This document shows, one piece after another, positions 1-7,860 of a stretch of 64,000 nucleotides of DNA. The stretch lies in contig CBDCGJ010000070.1 in NCBI GenBank assembly GCA_965216645.1, forward strand, positions 1-64,000, written 5' to 3'. A model generated the notes under the pieces. It was given only the letters and a program-made list of their open reading frames with translations, was not told the origin of the DNA and ran no database searches. This DNA comes from CBDCGJ01 sp965216645 (lineage in GTDB: Bacteria > Pseudomonadota > Alphaproteobacteria > GCA-2731375). The number at the start of each line of letters is the position of its first letter. Within the stretch, counting starts at the first letter, position 1. A program made the position numbers and the translations under genes.

Positions 1-499
1 CCGTCGGCCGTTTCGCGATCGCTCTGGCGATCGCCACCCGCTGTTGCTCCCCGCCGGACAGCTGCGCCGGGAAATGGTCGACCCGGTCGGACAAGCCGAC
101 CAGCGCCAGAGCCTCAGCCGGATCGAAGGGGTCATCCGCGATTTCGGTCACCAGCTCGACATTTTCGAACGCCGTCAGGCTGGGCATCAGATTGTAGAAC
201 TGAAACACGAAGCCGACATGGCGGCGGCGGTAAAGGGTCAGCTGACGGTCGGTCATCGCTGTCAGTTCCTGGTCGAAGAACCGAACCACCCCGTCGCTGG
301 CATGATCGAGACCGCCGAGGATGTTCAGCAGGGTCGATTTGCCGCTGCCGGAAGCGCCGAGCAGAACCACCAACTCGCCGCGCGGCAAAGACAGATCGAC
401 GCCGCGCAAAGCGTGCACCGCGGACGGCCCGCGACCGTAAACCTTGGTGACCCCGCGCGTGCGGAAGGCCGCCGCCGCGTCCGTGTTGGCACTTTCCAT
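1..499 (-). CDS. ABC transporter ATP-binding protein, LolD/MacB-like (3' end outside window)
   Basis: The minus strand encodes an ABC ATPase whose C-terminus runs off the window. Starting at the ATG at 499, a Walker A (GASGSGKST) lies near residues 48-56, a Q-loop (VFQFYNLMP) near 95 and the signature LSGGEQQRVAIARA near 143. The short N-terminus, followed by a target segment of the type VYGRGPSAVHAL, fits the LolD/MacB/DevA class of ATPases that energise FtsX-type permeases in lipoprotein release or export. The permease partner would lie outside the window, beyond position 1. The substrate cannot be told from this part. The divergent neighbour at 666 starts 166 bp away. Confidence 0.9.
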   Translation of the reverse strand, partial: MESANTDAAAAFRTRGVTKVYGRGPSAVHALRGVDLSLPRGELVVLLGASGSGKSTLLNILGGLDHASDGVVRFFDQELTAMTDRQLTLYRRRHVGFVFQFYNLMPSLTAFENVELVTEIADDPFDPAEALALVGLSDRVDHFPAQLSGGEQQRVAIARAIAKRPT

Positions 500-665
500 C
501 CCGTCTGTCTCGCCCGGATCTGTCCCGGTTTTCCTTACTCTACTTGGTAATCCCGGATTTGACGAACAATAGCCAAGACTGCGGCGGATCGTCCCGCCCG
601 CGCTTGGCCCCTCGCCGATCCTGCGCTACTAATGGAGAGACACACCCCCACGGAGCTTTCATATC

Positions 666-1100
666 ATGGCATCGAAATTGAGCCCGGACGCCTGCCGGGT
701 CTTCTTGGCCGAGGTTCGGCCGGCGATTTTGAGTTTGAACGACGATGGGCGCGGCCCCCTCGCCTCGCCGGTCTGGTACGACCAACTGGACAATGGCGAC
801 ATTTGGTTCGTGACCCAAAGCAGCAGCCGCAAGGGCCGCCTGATCGACGTCGGCACGCGGCTCAGCCTGACCGTGCAGCGGGAGACCTCCCCCTACGCCT
901 ATGTCTCGGTCGAAGGACCGGTGGTAGAGGTTCGGCCCTACACGCTGGAGGACGACCTGCTGCCGATGGCGACCCGTTATCTCGGCGAGGACGGCGGGCG
1001 CGCCTATGTCGACGGGTCCCGCGCCGGTTTCAATGCCGAAACAAGTATCCGCGTGACCGTTCGCCCGGAACGCTATCTCAGCGCGGACTACAGTCAATGA
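666..1100 (+). CDS. Pyridoxamine 5'-phosphate oxidase-family FMN-binding protein
   Basis: This 144-residue protein has the pattern of the PPOX split beta-barrel family. An early strand with LASPVWYDQLDNGDIWF is followed by SSRKGRLI, a phosphate-contacting segment, and by LTVQRETSPYAYVSVEG. Members bind FMN or F420 and reduce small substrates or cofactors; the substrate here is unknown. The ATG at 666 follows GGAG at moderate spacing. The stop overlaps the start of the next gene in an ATGA arrangement, so the two flavin proteins are probably translationally coupled. The family call is firm; PdxH itself is unlikely because the protein is much shorter. Confidence 0.8.
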   Translation: MASKLSPDACRVFLAEVRPAILSLNDDGRGPLASPVWYDQLDNGDIWFVTQSSSRKGRLIDVGTRLSLTVQRETSPYAYVSVEGPVVEVRPYTLEDDLLPMATRYLGEDGGRAYVDGSRAGFNAETSIRVTVRPERYLSADYSQ

Positions 1101-1762
1101 TCTACGATAGCGTCGAAAACAAACATGGTCTGAAGCACGATCCCTTCAAGGCCCTGATCGCGCCGCGGCCAATCGGCTGGATCGGCAGCGTCGGCACCGA
1201 TGGAGTGTTCAATCTGGCGCCCTACAGTTTCTTTAATGCGGTCAGCGACAAGCCGCATTACGTGATGTTCTCCTCCACCCATGTGAAGGACAGTCTGCGT
1301 AACATCCGCGAGACTGGGGAGTTCACCTGCTCCCTCTCCACCTGGGATACGCGCGACGGGATGAATACCTCCTCGGCGCCCGTGCCGCCGGAGACTGACG
1401 AGTTCGCCATAGCCGGTCTCACCGCGACGCCGTCGGCCTATGTGACGCCGCCGCGGGTGAAGGAAAGTCCGGCCGCCTTCGAATGCAAGCATTGGCGTAC
1501 CATTGAATTGCCGGACGTCGATCCCGAAACCGGCCGCGGCCATCATGTGGTGATCGGCCAAGTGGTCGGTATCTATATCGACGATGCCTATATCAAGGAC
1601 GGCATGGTCGACACCGGCGCGATGCAGCCGATCGCCCGCATGGGATATATGGAATATGCCGTCGTCCGGCCGGACACGGTGTTCACGCTAAACCGGCCGC
1701 AGGTCGACGCCGACGGCCAAGTCCAGGCCCCGCCGAAGCAGTGGGACGGCGTCTACCGCTGA
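1097..1762 (+). CDS. Flavin reductase-like (DIM6/NTAB family) FMN-binding protein
   Basis: The protein of 221 residues begins MIYDSVENKHG. It carries the flavin-reductase-domain pattern: APRPIGWIGSVGTDGVFNLAPYSFFNAVS near residues 22-50, then VMFSSTHVKDSLRNIRETGEF. This split-barrel family binds FMN and reduces it with NAD(P)H, often for a partner monooxygenase. The reading frame is open further upstream, but the ATG at 1097 overlaps the preceding stop (ATGA) and begins exactly where homologues begin, so I take it as the start. It probably forms a two-gene operon with the PPOX protein. The physiological partner is not visible. Confidence 0.85.
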   Translation: MIYDSVENKHGLKHDPFKALIAPRPIGWIGSVGTDGVFNLAPYSFFNAVSDKPHYVMFSSTHVKDSLRNIRETGEFTCSLSTWDTRDGMNTSSAPVPPETDEFAIAGLTATPSAYVTPPRVKESPAAFECKHWRTIELPDVDPETGRGHHVVIGQVVGIYIDDAYIKDGMVDTGAMQPIARMGYMEYAVVRPDTVFTLNRPQVDADGQVQAPPKQWDGVYR

Positions 1763-1843
1763 CGTCATAGATTAGCGATCACGAATTTGTCGCTGGTCAG
1801 GCACCGGGCGGCGCGCTAGCTTCGGGCGAAACGGAGTTCGCCC

Positions 1844-2029
1844 ATGCGCATTCTCGCCATTACCTTTTGCTTCACATTTTTCGCGGCCTGTACGGCAGAC
1901 AGCTATATGGGCGCGCGTTGCGAAAAACAGGGCCTGACCAAAGGCAGCGCCGAATACAATAGCTGCGTCGACCGGGAAGCCCGCAAGAACCGACGCGATG
2001 TTAACAGGTATTGCTGCGGCGGGCCGTAA
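1844..2029 (+). CDS. Small Cys-rich predicted lipoprotein
   Basis: This 61-residue product starts with a short signal sequence ending in a lipobox-like FFAAC, so Cys16 would be lipidated. The mature part is small, charged and Cys-containing (ARCEKQG, YNSCVDREARK, YCCGGP). I do not recognise a family. An upstream GGAG-like stretch (acggagttcgcc) is close to the ATG. It precedes three related exported proteins and may belong to the same envelope island. Short length keeps the call tentative. Confidence 0.6.
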   Translation: MRILAITFCFTFFAACTADSYMGARCEKQGLTKGSAEYNSCVDREARKNRRDVNRYCCGGP

Positions 2030-2116
2030 TAGATGGCGCTAAATATCGACTAGACAATTTTTCCAATTATATATATAGCTATTGTACTAATTTTGGTTAA
2101 TTTTTTGATTATCTGA

Positions 2117-2686
2117 ATGCGCATATTAATTATTGTCTCTCTCCTGATTTTGACCGCTTGTCAAACAACCTCGAACCGCAGCGGAATGAACGATTGGCAC
2201 GACGTTGTCGAAGATCAATCGCGACTCATAGTGGTCAACAATAGCGATGAAGTCGTCCGGCGAAGACAGCGGACCGGCCCACATAGTTGGCAGGAACATG
2301 TTCAATTCAATGATGCCAATATTTATGTCACGGCTGTTTTAGAGCGCTATTACTTCATCGGTACGGATAATGTAGAAGAAACCGAAATGCGGCGCATTTT
2401 CCCTAGGCTGAATGAGCACGGTTTTTCCTATGGAAGTGTCGTCCGCAAGTCGGTCGGCATCGACCCTTTGTTCCTTCTCGTCGCCCGCGGCGAGAAAATT
2501 AGCTGCGTGGTTTTTCGCAAATATACCACCCATCCAGGTTCCTCCCATTACTATCTGCAGTCGGACGAGCAAAAATCAGCACTGATATTTGGCATCGGAT
2601 GTCTGGACGGAAAATCCGCGCCGGAACCCAGTTTGCACAACTTGGCTTCAAAACTAATACAACGGGTCCGGTTCAAAAAATCCTAA
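2117..2686 (+). CDS. Predicted lipoprotein, member A of a local three-gene family
   Basis: The 189-residue protein has a type II signal peptide with lipobox LTAC (Cys15). The mature part shares with the genes at 2924 and 3584 an N-terminal W..V/I segment, the motif WQEHVQF (shared exactly with the gene at 3584), a Cys followed by VxFRxY, a second Cys near the C-terminus (GIGC) and a terminal R.RFKK. The two Cys are conserved in all three genes and could form a disulfide. No known family is recognised. The 5' flank is strikingly AT-rich (2035-2115) compared with the rest of the window, which hints at transfer. Confidence 0.75.
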   Translation: MRILIIVSLLILTACQTTSNRSGMNDWHDVVEDQSRLIVVNNSDEVVRRRQRTGPHSWQEHVQFNDANIYVTAVLERYYFIGTDNVEETEMRRIFPRLNEHGFSYGSVVRKSVGIDPLFLLVARGEKISCVVFRKYTTHPGSSHYYLQSDEQKSALIFGIGCLDGKSAPEPSLHNLASKLIQRVRFKKS

Positions 2687-2923
2687 TCGTGAGGTACCGC
2701 GCCAATGCACGGATGTAAGATTTCGCCTTGAGGTATTGGATAATTCCCAACGCCGACAGTAGAGGGCGGATGTCGATTAAATAGGCGCACGAACAAGAGC
2801 CGACTGAACAGAATGGATCCGCTATCGTCTCTCTTCGTCAACGAATCTTGAATTCCCTGAGATCGACAATTTTCTACAATTCGGCTATTCTGATCTTCAA
2901 TTCGCGCATTTAGTATTGCCGGT

Positions 2924-3511
2924 ATGTATCGTTTATTTATCATAATTTCGGTTTTATTCTTAACCTCCTGCGCCACACCGCCACCGCCGCCGGAGAACAC
3001 GCCGCTGGTCGATGATGGTTGGCGGCAGGTCAATCCCTACGACGTCGTCAACGACTCCATGGTCGAAATCGTCGGCGACGGCGGCGAGGTGCGTAGCCAC
3101 CGATATCGCGAGTTGGCGGATATCCGGCATGAGAAACTACGCTTCTTCGACGGCCTGCTCGATATCCAGGTAAAGCATAAGGGCGAATTCAAGGTCTATT
3201 CGATGAGCCGCGAACATCGGCGTTTGCTGGAAAATTTCCGCCCTCTCCGCGACCTCGGCTTCGTCATCACCGGAATCAAACGGGAAACCCACGGCAGCGA
3301 CAAGTTCTTTTATGCTTTCGCCGAAGGCGATTACCGGCGCTGCGTCACCTTTCGGCTGTACCCGGTACGAAAAACGAAAGTTGGCCGACGGATTCAGATT
3401 ACGGGTTTGGCCTGCGACGAAGACGGCAAGGCGTCTGACAACGTGCTTCTCGACAAAGCCGAAGAGATGTTGACCCGCATACGTTTCAAGGGCCAAAGCA
3501 AGCGAGTGTAA
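2924..3511 (+). CDS. Predicted lipoprotein, member B of the three-gene family
   Basis: The 195-residue protein has a signal peptide with lipobox LTSC followed by a proline-rich linker (ATPPPPPEN). The mature domain aligns in layout with its neighbours: W followed by V, a strand near VEIVGDGGEV, CVTFRLY, a later Cys in TGLAC, and a C-terminal TRIRFKG. It lacks the exact WQEHVQF motif, having HEKLRFFDG in its place, so it is the most divergent of the three. The 237-bp gap before it is AT-rich. Function is unknown; localisation to a membrane periplasmic face is inferred from the lipobox. Confidence 0.75.
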   Translation: MYRLFIIISVLFLTSCATPPPPPENTPLVDDGWRQVNPYDVVNDSMVEIVGDGGEVRSHRYRELADIRHEKLRFFDGLLDIQVKHKGEFKVYSMSREHRRLLENFRPLRDLGFVITGIKRETHGSDKFFYAFAEGDYRRCVTFRLYPVRKTKVGRRIQITGLACDEDGKASDNVLLDKAEEMLTRIRFKGQSKRV

Positions 3512-3583
3512 AGGATTGGCCGTTATCTTCCGCCGCCGGTATCGCGGCAATCAACCTCAACCAACAAATGGATAGTCAGTATC

Positions 3584-4162
3584 ATGCGTCGTAGATTCAC
3601 CTCGTCTCTCTACCTGTTGGCCGTGTTGACCGGCTGGCTGACCTTTTCGAACGCGGCCTGGTCGCAACAATGGAACGATATCACGCCCGAACAGTCGAAA
3701 CTGGAAATTCTGAAAAAGAAGGACGACATCGTCGCCTGGCGCGGCCGTACGGCGAACGGGGTCTGGCAAGAACATGTTCAGTTCTCGGACGTGCATATTG
3801 TCGCCTCGTCCCTGCCGGAAAAGGCCTATCGTATCTCCGGTGTGGAAGAGGAGCACACGAAACTCGCCGCCAACTTCAAGTCGCTGGTGGAGAAGGGCTT
3901 CAAATTCGAGCGCTGTGACGCCGTCGCCACCGACGAAGACCCCCTTTACTATTGTATTGCGCGACGGGACGCCGGTGCCTGCGTGCTGTTCCGCAAATAC
4001 CTCGACCATCCCGGCAGTCCGCTCTATGCCAAGCCCGAGATTGCCCGCAAATCCGCCCAATTCATCGGCACTGCCTGCCAGCTCGACACCAAGGTTAGTG
4101 ACGACGAACTCAAAACCCTGGTCATCGAGATGAGCCAAAGGGCGGCGTTCAAGAAAAACTAA
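3584..4162 (+). CDS. Predicted exported protein, member C of the three-gene family
   Basis: The 192-residue protein has a Sec-type signal (about residues 1-28, ending SNAAWSQ) and no lipobox Cys, so unlike A and B it is probably soluble in the periplasm. It shares WQEHVQF, CVLFRKY, the tail HPGSPLY and a second conserved Cys (GTAC) with member A, and ends RAAFKKN. The stop codon overlaps the end of the convergent dioxygenase gene by 4 nt. Two conserved cysteines and a differing anchor suggest duplicates that have diverged in location. The family is not recognised. Confidence 0.75.
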   Translation: MRRRFTSSLYLLAVLTGWLTFSNAAWSQQWNDITPEQSKLEILKKKDDIVAWRGRTANGVWQEHVQFSDVHIVASSLPEKAYRISGVEEEHTKLAANFKSLVEKGFKFERCDAVATDEDPLYYCIARRDAGACVLFRKYLDHPGSPLYAKPEIARKSAQFIGTACQLDTKVSDDELKTLVIEMSQRAAFKKN

Positions 4163-5013
4163 GCGGCTGCGCCGTTCATGATCACCTCGACCTGATCCTC
4201 CGGCACGTAAAAGTAACTGCCGGGGCGGAAGTCATAGCCGAGGTCGCCGAGCAAGCGGCGTTGGCGCGGCGTGCAGGCATTCGGGATCTCCGGCACGCCG
4301 CCGAAGTCGTAGGCGCGGACGAACATCTGGCAGTAGTTGTAGAGCAGGGTCTTGCGCCCCCGCCCCGAATTGTTCGGCGCCGGGCCGTGCCACAGGGCGT
4401 GGGAGAAGAGGAAACAATCCCCCGCCTTGCCGCAAAGCTGCACCGCGCCCGGTGCGTGGGGATGGGGTGCCATCGCCGGGTCCTCCGGGAACGGCCGCAT
4501 ATGGCTGCCAGGAAAGACGGTAAAGTTGCCGCAATCGGTCCCGTCTACATCAGTCAGCAGATAGAGCGCCTTCATGGCGATGGGCCGGCTGGTTTCGGTC
4601 ACCCGGATGCGCCGCAGCCCCTCACCCCCGTCCGTATGGGTGAAGCCTTCGAAACCGTCGCCGGAGCCGCGCACGATCGCCTGGGACATGGAAAAAGACA
4701 GATACGGCCCCATGATATCGACCACCAGATCGAACACTTCCGGCCGGTCGATCAGTTCGTAGAAGGCCGGGTGATAGGGCAAGATATGGCGCCGGTCCAT
4801 GAAAGCTTCCGGATCCGGATTCTGCGCCGCCGCCACCCACTGATAATGCCCGCGGGGCAGCATGCCCGAAATCGGCTCATACCCACCGACCCGGCGCATG
4901 GCGTCGATCTGGTCGGAAAAGAAGGCCACCTCGTCGGCGTCGAACACGCCTTCAAGATGCAAATACCCATCCGTCGCCCATTGGACCCGCTGCTGTTCCG
5001 TCAATTTCCGCAT
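4159..5013 (-). CDS. Phytanoyl-CoA dioxygenase family Fe(II)/2-oxoglutarate oxygenase
   Basis: The product is 284 residues from the ATG at 5013, chosen over an upstream in-frame start because AAGGGAG sits 7 nt before it. It shows the PhyH pattern: an N-terminal GYLHLEGVFDADEV, the first iron ligands HTD (in GFTHTDGGEG), a FPGSHMRPF segment, and the distal His in SHALWHGPAPNNS followed by an Arg (GRGRKT) that would bind 2-oxoglutarate. Members hydroxylate small molecules; the substrate is unknown. It is the first of two PhyH-type genes here; the other is at 13344 and is not a close copy. Confidence 0.85.
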   Translation of the reverse strand: MRKLTEQQRVQWATDGYLHLEGVFDADEVAFFSDQIDAMRRVGGYEPISGMLPRGHYQWVAAAQNPDPEAFMDRRHILPYHPAFYELIDRPEVFDLVVDIMGPYLSFSMSQAIVRGSGDGFEGFTHTDGGEGLRRIRVTETSRPIAMKALYLLTDVDGTDCGNFTVFPGSHMRPFPEDPAMAPHPHAPGAVQLCGKAGDCFLFSHALWHGPAPNNSGRGRKTLLYNYCQMFVRAYDFGGVPEIPNACTPRQRRLLGDLGYDFRPGSYFYVPEDQVEVIMNGAAA

Positions 5014-5104
5014 CGCGCCGCTCCCTTCATCGACCAAGAAAGATTAGCGCGACAGCGATTTACGACGCAAACGGCGGATGTTCGACTTCGATTGCCATCG
5101 CCGC

Positions 5105-5509
5105 TTACCACAACGCCTCCCCGTCCGTGGTCGAGACGTGGGCGCTGACGACTTTCCAACCGAGGTCGGGGAACTTGACCCAGAATTGGCTCTGGCGGCC
5201 GATCAGGTCCTGGCCCCGGACCTTGAATTCCAGGTTCACCGCCGCCTTGTCCCGGCCGATGGTGAGAATTTCGAGGCGGATGCGCTTCTCCTTGATCCCC
5301 GGTCCCGGCGGACGGGCGACCCGGTGGGCGTGGATGGCGTCGAAGCCATAGCCATGTTCGTTCATGGCCAAACGCACCGTATGGGGACTGCGCCAGAAGA
5401 TGTCGTCCAACACGTCCACATCCTTCTCCGCCAATGCCGTCTCGTAGCGTTCGAAGAGCTCGCGGACTTCCGCCACGACTTCCGCATTGTTGACCTCATA
5501 CTCGTCCAT
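5105..5509 (-). CDS. AtzH-like small protein (SnoaL/NTF2 fold)
   Basis: The 134-residue protein starts at the ATG at 5509, which overlaps the stop of the upstream amidase (TGATG). The sequence VAEVRELFERYETALAEKDVDVLDDIFW, split here by a typical helix-strand pattern, and the C-terminal QSQFWVKFPDLGWKVVSAHVS are those of the DUF3225/AtzH family with an NTF2-like cone fold. In atrazine/cyanuric acid and related ureide pathways AtzH-like proteins accompany an amidase. Tight coupling with the amidase here suggests a stable partnership, but a direct catalytic role is not shown by the sequence. Confidence 0.75.
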   Translation of the reverse strand: MDEYEVNNAEVVAEVRELFERYETALAEKDVDVLDDIFWRSPHTVRLAMNEHGYGFDAIHAHRVARPPGPGIKEKRIRLEILTIGRDKAAVNLEFKVRGQDLIGRQSQFWVKFPDLGWKVVSAHVSTTDGEALW

Positions 5510-6684
5510 CACAAGCTCTCTCCTAAGGCACATGCCAAGGCGACCAGCGCCGCGTCCTCGTTGGCGCCGGCGACCAACGACAGGCCGACCGGCGCGCCGT
5601 CCACCATGGCGCCGGGAATGCTGACCTGCGGCATGCCGGCCAAGCCACCATGGGCGCAGAGGCAAAGAATCGCCTCCCGGATCGGATTCTGTTCCCTCAA
5701 CGGCAGGTCCTTAAGCGGCGCCGGAAACGGCGTCGTCGGCATTGCCAGGGCCGTGCCCGGCGGCAGCAGATAGGTCAGCCGCGCCCGCGCCTCTCGCCGC
5801 ATCAACTCGGCCCACTGTCTTTCGCTTTCCGGAATAGCGGCGCCATAGAGCAATCCGCGCGCCACATTGAATGCCAGGCGCGGATTGCAGGTATCGAGCC
5901 ACTCCTTGAAGGTCTCGTAAGCCTCCGCCGGTTGCAGCGTGCGTTGCGCCCGGCCCCAGACCGACAATCCCTGCGGCGCCAGGATGTCCTCTTTCATGGT
6001 CGAAACCAGGCCCGTCAGTTTCCCAATCAGCGGCGCCAGCGCGTTCATGGTTTCTGTCTCGGCGAAACCGAAGGCGTCGCTGGCGATGATCACCCGATCG
6101 ATCTTCGGCGCGCTCAATGGTTCCTGCAACAGCACGGTGGAGATCCGGCGGAACACGGCCGCGTCCTTCGCCAACCAGCCGCAGGTATCGCTGCTCGGCG
6201 CCTGCGGCAGCATACCGGACAGATCGAGCCGACCATGGGTCGGACGAATACCATAGAGGCCGCAAAAACTGGCCGGCACCCGCACGCTGCCGCCCGTATC
6301 GGTGCCAAGGCCAAAGTCGGCCAAACCCGCCCCTACCGCAGCCGCTGTGCCCGAAGACGAACCGCCGGGCACCCGGTCGGGCGCCGCTGTGTTGAGCGGC
6401 GTGCCGTAAAACGCATTCTCCCCCAATATACCGAGCGAGACTTCGTCGGTAATGGTCTTACCGATCAGCGCCGCGCCGGCGTCGAGCAGGCATTGCACCG
6501 CCCAGGCATGATGCGTCGCCTTGCCTTGGCGATTCGCCCAATCCGGATTGCCGCCACCGGTAACATAACCGGCAACGTCGAACAGATCTTTTGCGACGAA
6601 CTCCAGTCCGCTCAGCGGCCCTTCCGCCGCGCCGGCGATGCGAAATTTCGGACCATCCGTAAAGGCATTAACTTTTTCTGACAT
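5509..6684 (-). CDS. Amidase (amidase signature family, AtzE/AtzF-like)
   Basis: The 391-residue enzyme has the full Ser-cisSer-Lys machinery: Lys32 in AKDLFDVAG, the Ser109-111 run in PGGSSSGTAAAV, and nucleophile Ser133 in TDTGGSVRVPASF. The family hydrolyses C-N bonds in amides, ureides and related compounds. The ATG at 6684 is preferred because GGGAG lies 6 nt upstream. It is transcribed first in a two-gene operon with an AtzH-like protein and faces the YdhR-like gene across a 194-bp divergent region that holds a long inverted repeat. The exact substrate is not clear; carboxybiuret or allophanate-like compounds are possible by context only. Confidence 0.85.
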   Translation of the reverse strand: MSEKVNAFTDGPKFRIAGAAEGPLSGLEFVAKDLFDVAGYVTGGGNPDWANRQGKATHHAWAVQCLLDAGAALIGKTITDEVSLGILGENAFYGTPLNTAAPDRVPGGSSSGTAAAVGAGLADFGLGTDTGGSVRVPASFCGLYGIRPTHGRLDLSGMLPQAPSSDTCGWLAKDAAVFRRISTVLLQEPLSAPKIDRVIIASDAFGFAETETMNALAPLIGKLTGLVSTMKEDILAPQGLSVWGRAQRTLQPAEAYETFKEWLDTCNPRLAFNVARGLLYGAAIPESERQWAELMRREARARLTYLLPPGTALAMPTTPFPAPLKDLPLREQNPIREAILCLCAHGGLAGMPQVSIPGAMVDGAPVGLSLVAGANEDAALVALACALGESL

Positions 6685-6716
6685 ATCGGCTCCCACTCAA
6701 TGGGTCGAGTTTAGAG

Positions 6717-6764
6717 CATATATCGACCATACGGCATCATTTGATGGCGTATGGTCGATATATG
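6717..6764. promoter_or_regulatory. 48-bp inverted repeat in divergent promoter region
   Basis: Two 23-bp arms (left starting CATATATCGACCATACGG, right ending CGTATGGTCGATATATG) flank a TT spacer, with one mismatched position. The repeat sits 33 bp upstream of the amidase start and 115 bp upstream of the YdhR-like gene. A pair of facing half-sites of this length between divergent genes suits a dimeric or tetrameric regulator, for example of the GntR type, controlling both directions. The regulator itself is not in the neighbourhood. The symmetrical structure is seen directly; its use as an operator is inferred. Confidence 0.55.
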
Positions 6765-6878
6765 TTCAAGCCCTGGCCGGCGACCGACACCAACCCCGGC
6801 TTGCCCGCTTGCGCCGATCGGTCGGATGCCCGAAGATAGGCGACGGTTCGATCGAATTCATAAGGAAGGAAACTCACC

Positions 6879-7220
6879 ATGCTCATCGCCATCGTCCTGT
6901 TCGCCCGCGACGGCAAGCGGCCGCGGGAAGAAGCCATCGGCGGCGGTTTGAAAACCGCGCCGACCTATGTCGACCTGCCCGGATTGATCCGCAAGGACTA
7001 TCTGAACGGCGATACCGCCGCCGGCGGCGTCTATCTATGGGAAAGTAAGGAAGCCGCGGACGCCTGGTATACCGATGACTGGTACGACCGCATGGAGAAG
7101 CAGTTCGGCGTACGTCCAACGCTCACTTACTTCGACCATCATGTCAGCGTCGACAATGGCGCCGGTCAAGTCCGCGTCGACGGCGAACCGGTCTCCCTCG
7201 ATCAGGCCGCGGCGGAATAG
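6879..7220 (+). CDS. YdhR-like monooxygenase-family protein (ferredoxin-like fold)
   Basis: This 113-residue protein has the dimeric alpha/beta-barrel pattern of putative monooxygenases such as YdhR: a first strand LIAIVLFA, a central GLIRKDYLNGDTAAGGVYLWES and a helix with AADAWYTDDWYDRMEKQFG. Such proteins act on small aromatic or lipid-like substrates without metal, though few are characterised. AAGGAA lies before the ATG. It is divergent from the amidase operon and may share its operator. The following lipoprotein begins immediately after its stop. Confidence 0.75.
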   Translation: MLIAIVLFARDGKRPREEAIGGGLKTAPTYVDLPGLIRKDYLNGDTAAGGVYLWESKEAADAWYTDDWYDRMEKQFGVRPTLTYFDHHVSVDNGAGQVRVDGEPVSLDQAAAE

Positions 7221-7221
7221 T

Positions 7222-7854
7222 TTGCGGCGGCTCATCCCGCTTCTTCTGGCCGTCTCTCTCGGTCTGAGCGGCTGCCTGACCTTCGACGACAATGCCAAAC
7301 TGGCCGGTTTGACGCCGGCCACGCCACTGGCGGACGGCGCCAAATTAAGACTTTCGCCGAAGAGCGATTTGGCGAGCGACGATCTCAAGCTCGATCCCGC
7401 CTGCGCCCTGTCTGTCCGACTGCAACAACCGGCGAAATCCTATACCTTCACGGATTGCGATGGTGAAATCTACGAATTGGCGCCGTCGGGAAACCGGTTT
7501 TACGCGGTCGAGCCGGAAGACGGGATATTTGTCACCACGATCTGTGACAACAGCGATGACGCGACCGATTGCACCCTGGTGCCGGCTCGTTTTGCCCAGA
7601 CGCGTCTGACCGTCATTTCCCATGTCTTCGCCTCCGGATTGATTTCGGCCCAGTTGAAGGCGTGGCGGGCGCGCCTCGACGATCCTTCGGCCCAAGCCGT
7701 CCTGGATCAAGTCGCCGACCGGAATCGGCGCGACGGCGCCCTGTCGAGCGGCTTGATCACGATCGTCGACGAGGAACAGCTGGCGCTGCTGACCCGTCTG
7801 TTCCTGGAACAGCCGCCGACCGGCGCGCAAATCCTGTATTTCGATATTGAATAG
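7222..7854 (+). CDS. Predicted lipoprotein, TTG start
   Basis: The reading frame begins MRRLIPLLLAVSLGLSGC if the TTG at 7222 is used; this is one base after the stop of the YdhR-like gene and puts a standard signal peptide and lipobox (LSGC) at the N-terminus. Upstream ATGs in the same frame would overlap the previous gene and bury the signal peptide. The 210-residue product has a mature domain with DDLKLDPACALSVRL, TFTDCDGE and paired Cys (TICDN, TDCTLV). No family is recognised. Coupling to the previous gene is likely. Confidence 0.6.
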   Translation: MRRLIPLLLAVSLGLSGCLTFDDNAKLAGLTPATPLADGAKLRLSPKSDLASDDLKLDPACALSVRLQQPAKSYTFTDCDGEIYELAPSGNRFYAVEPEDGIFVTTICDNSDDATDCTLVPARFAQTRLTVISHVFASGLISAQLKAWRARLDDPSAQAVLDQVADRNRRDGALSSGLITIVDEEQLALLTRLFLEQPPTGAQILYFDIE

Positions 7855-7860
7855 AACGCG

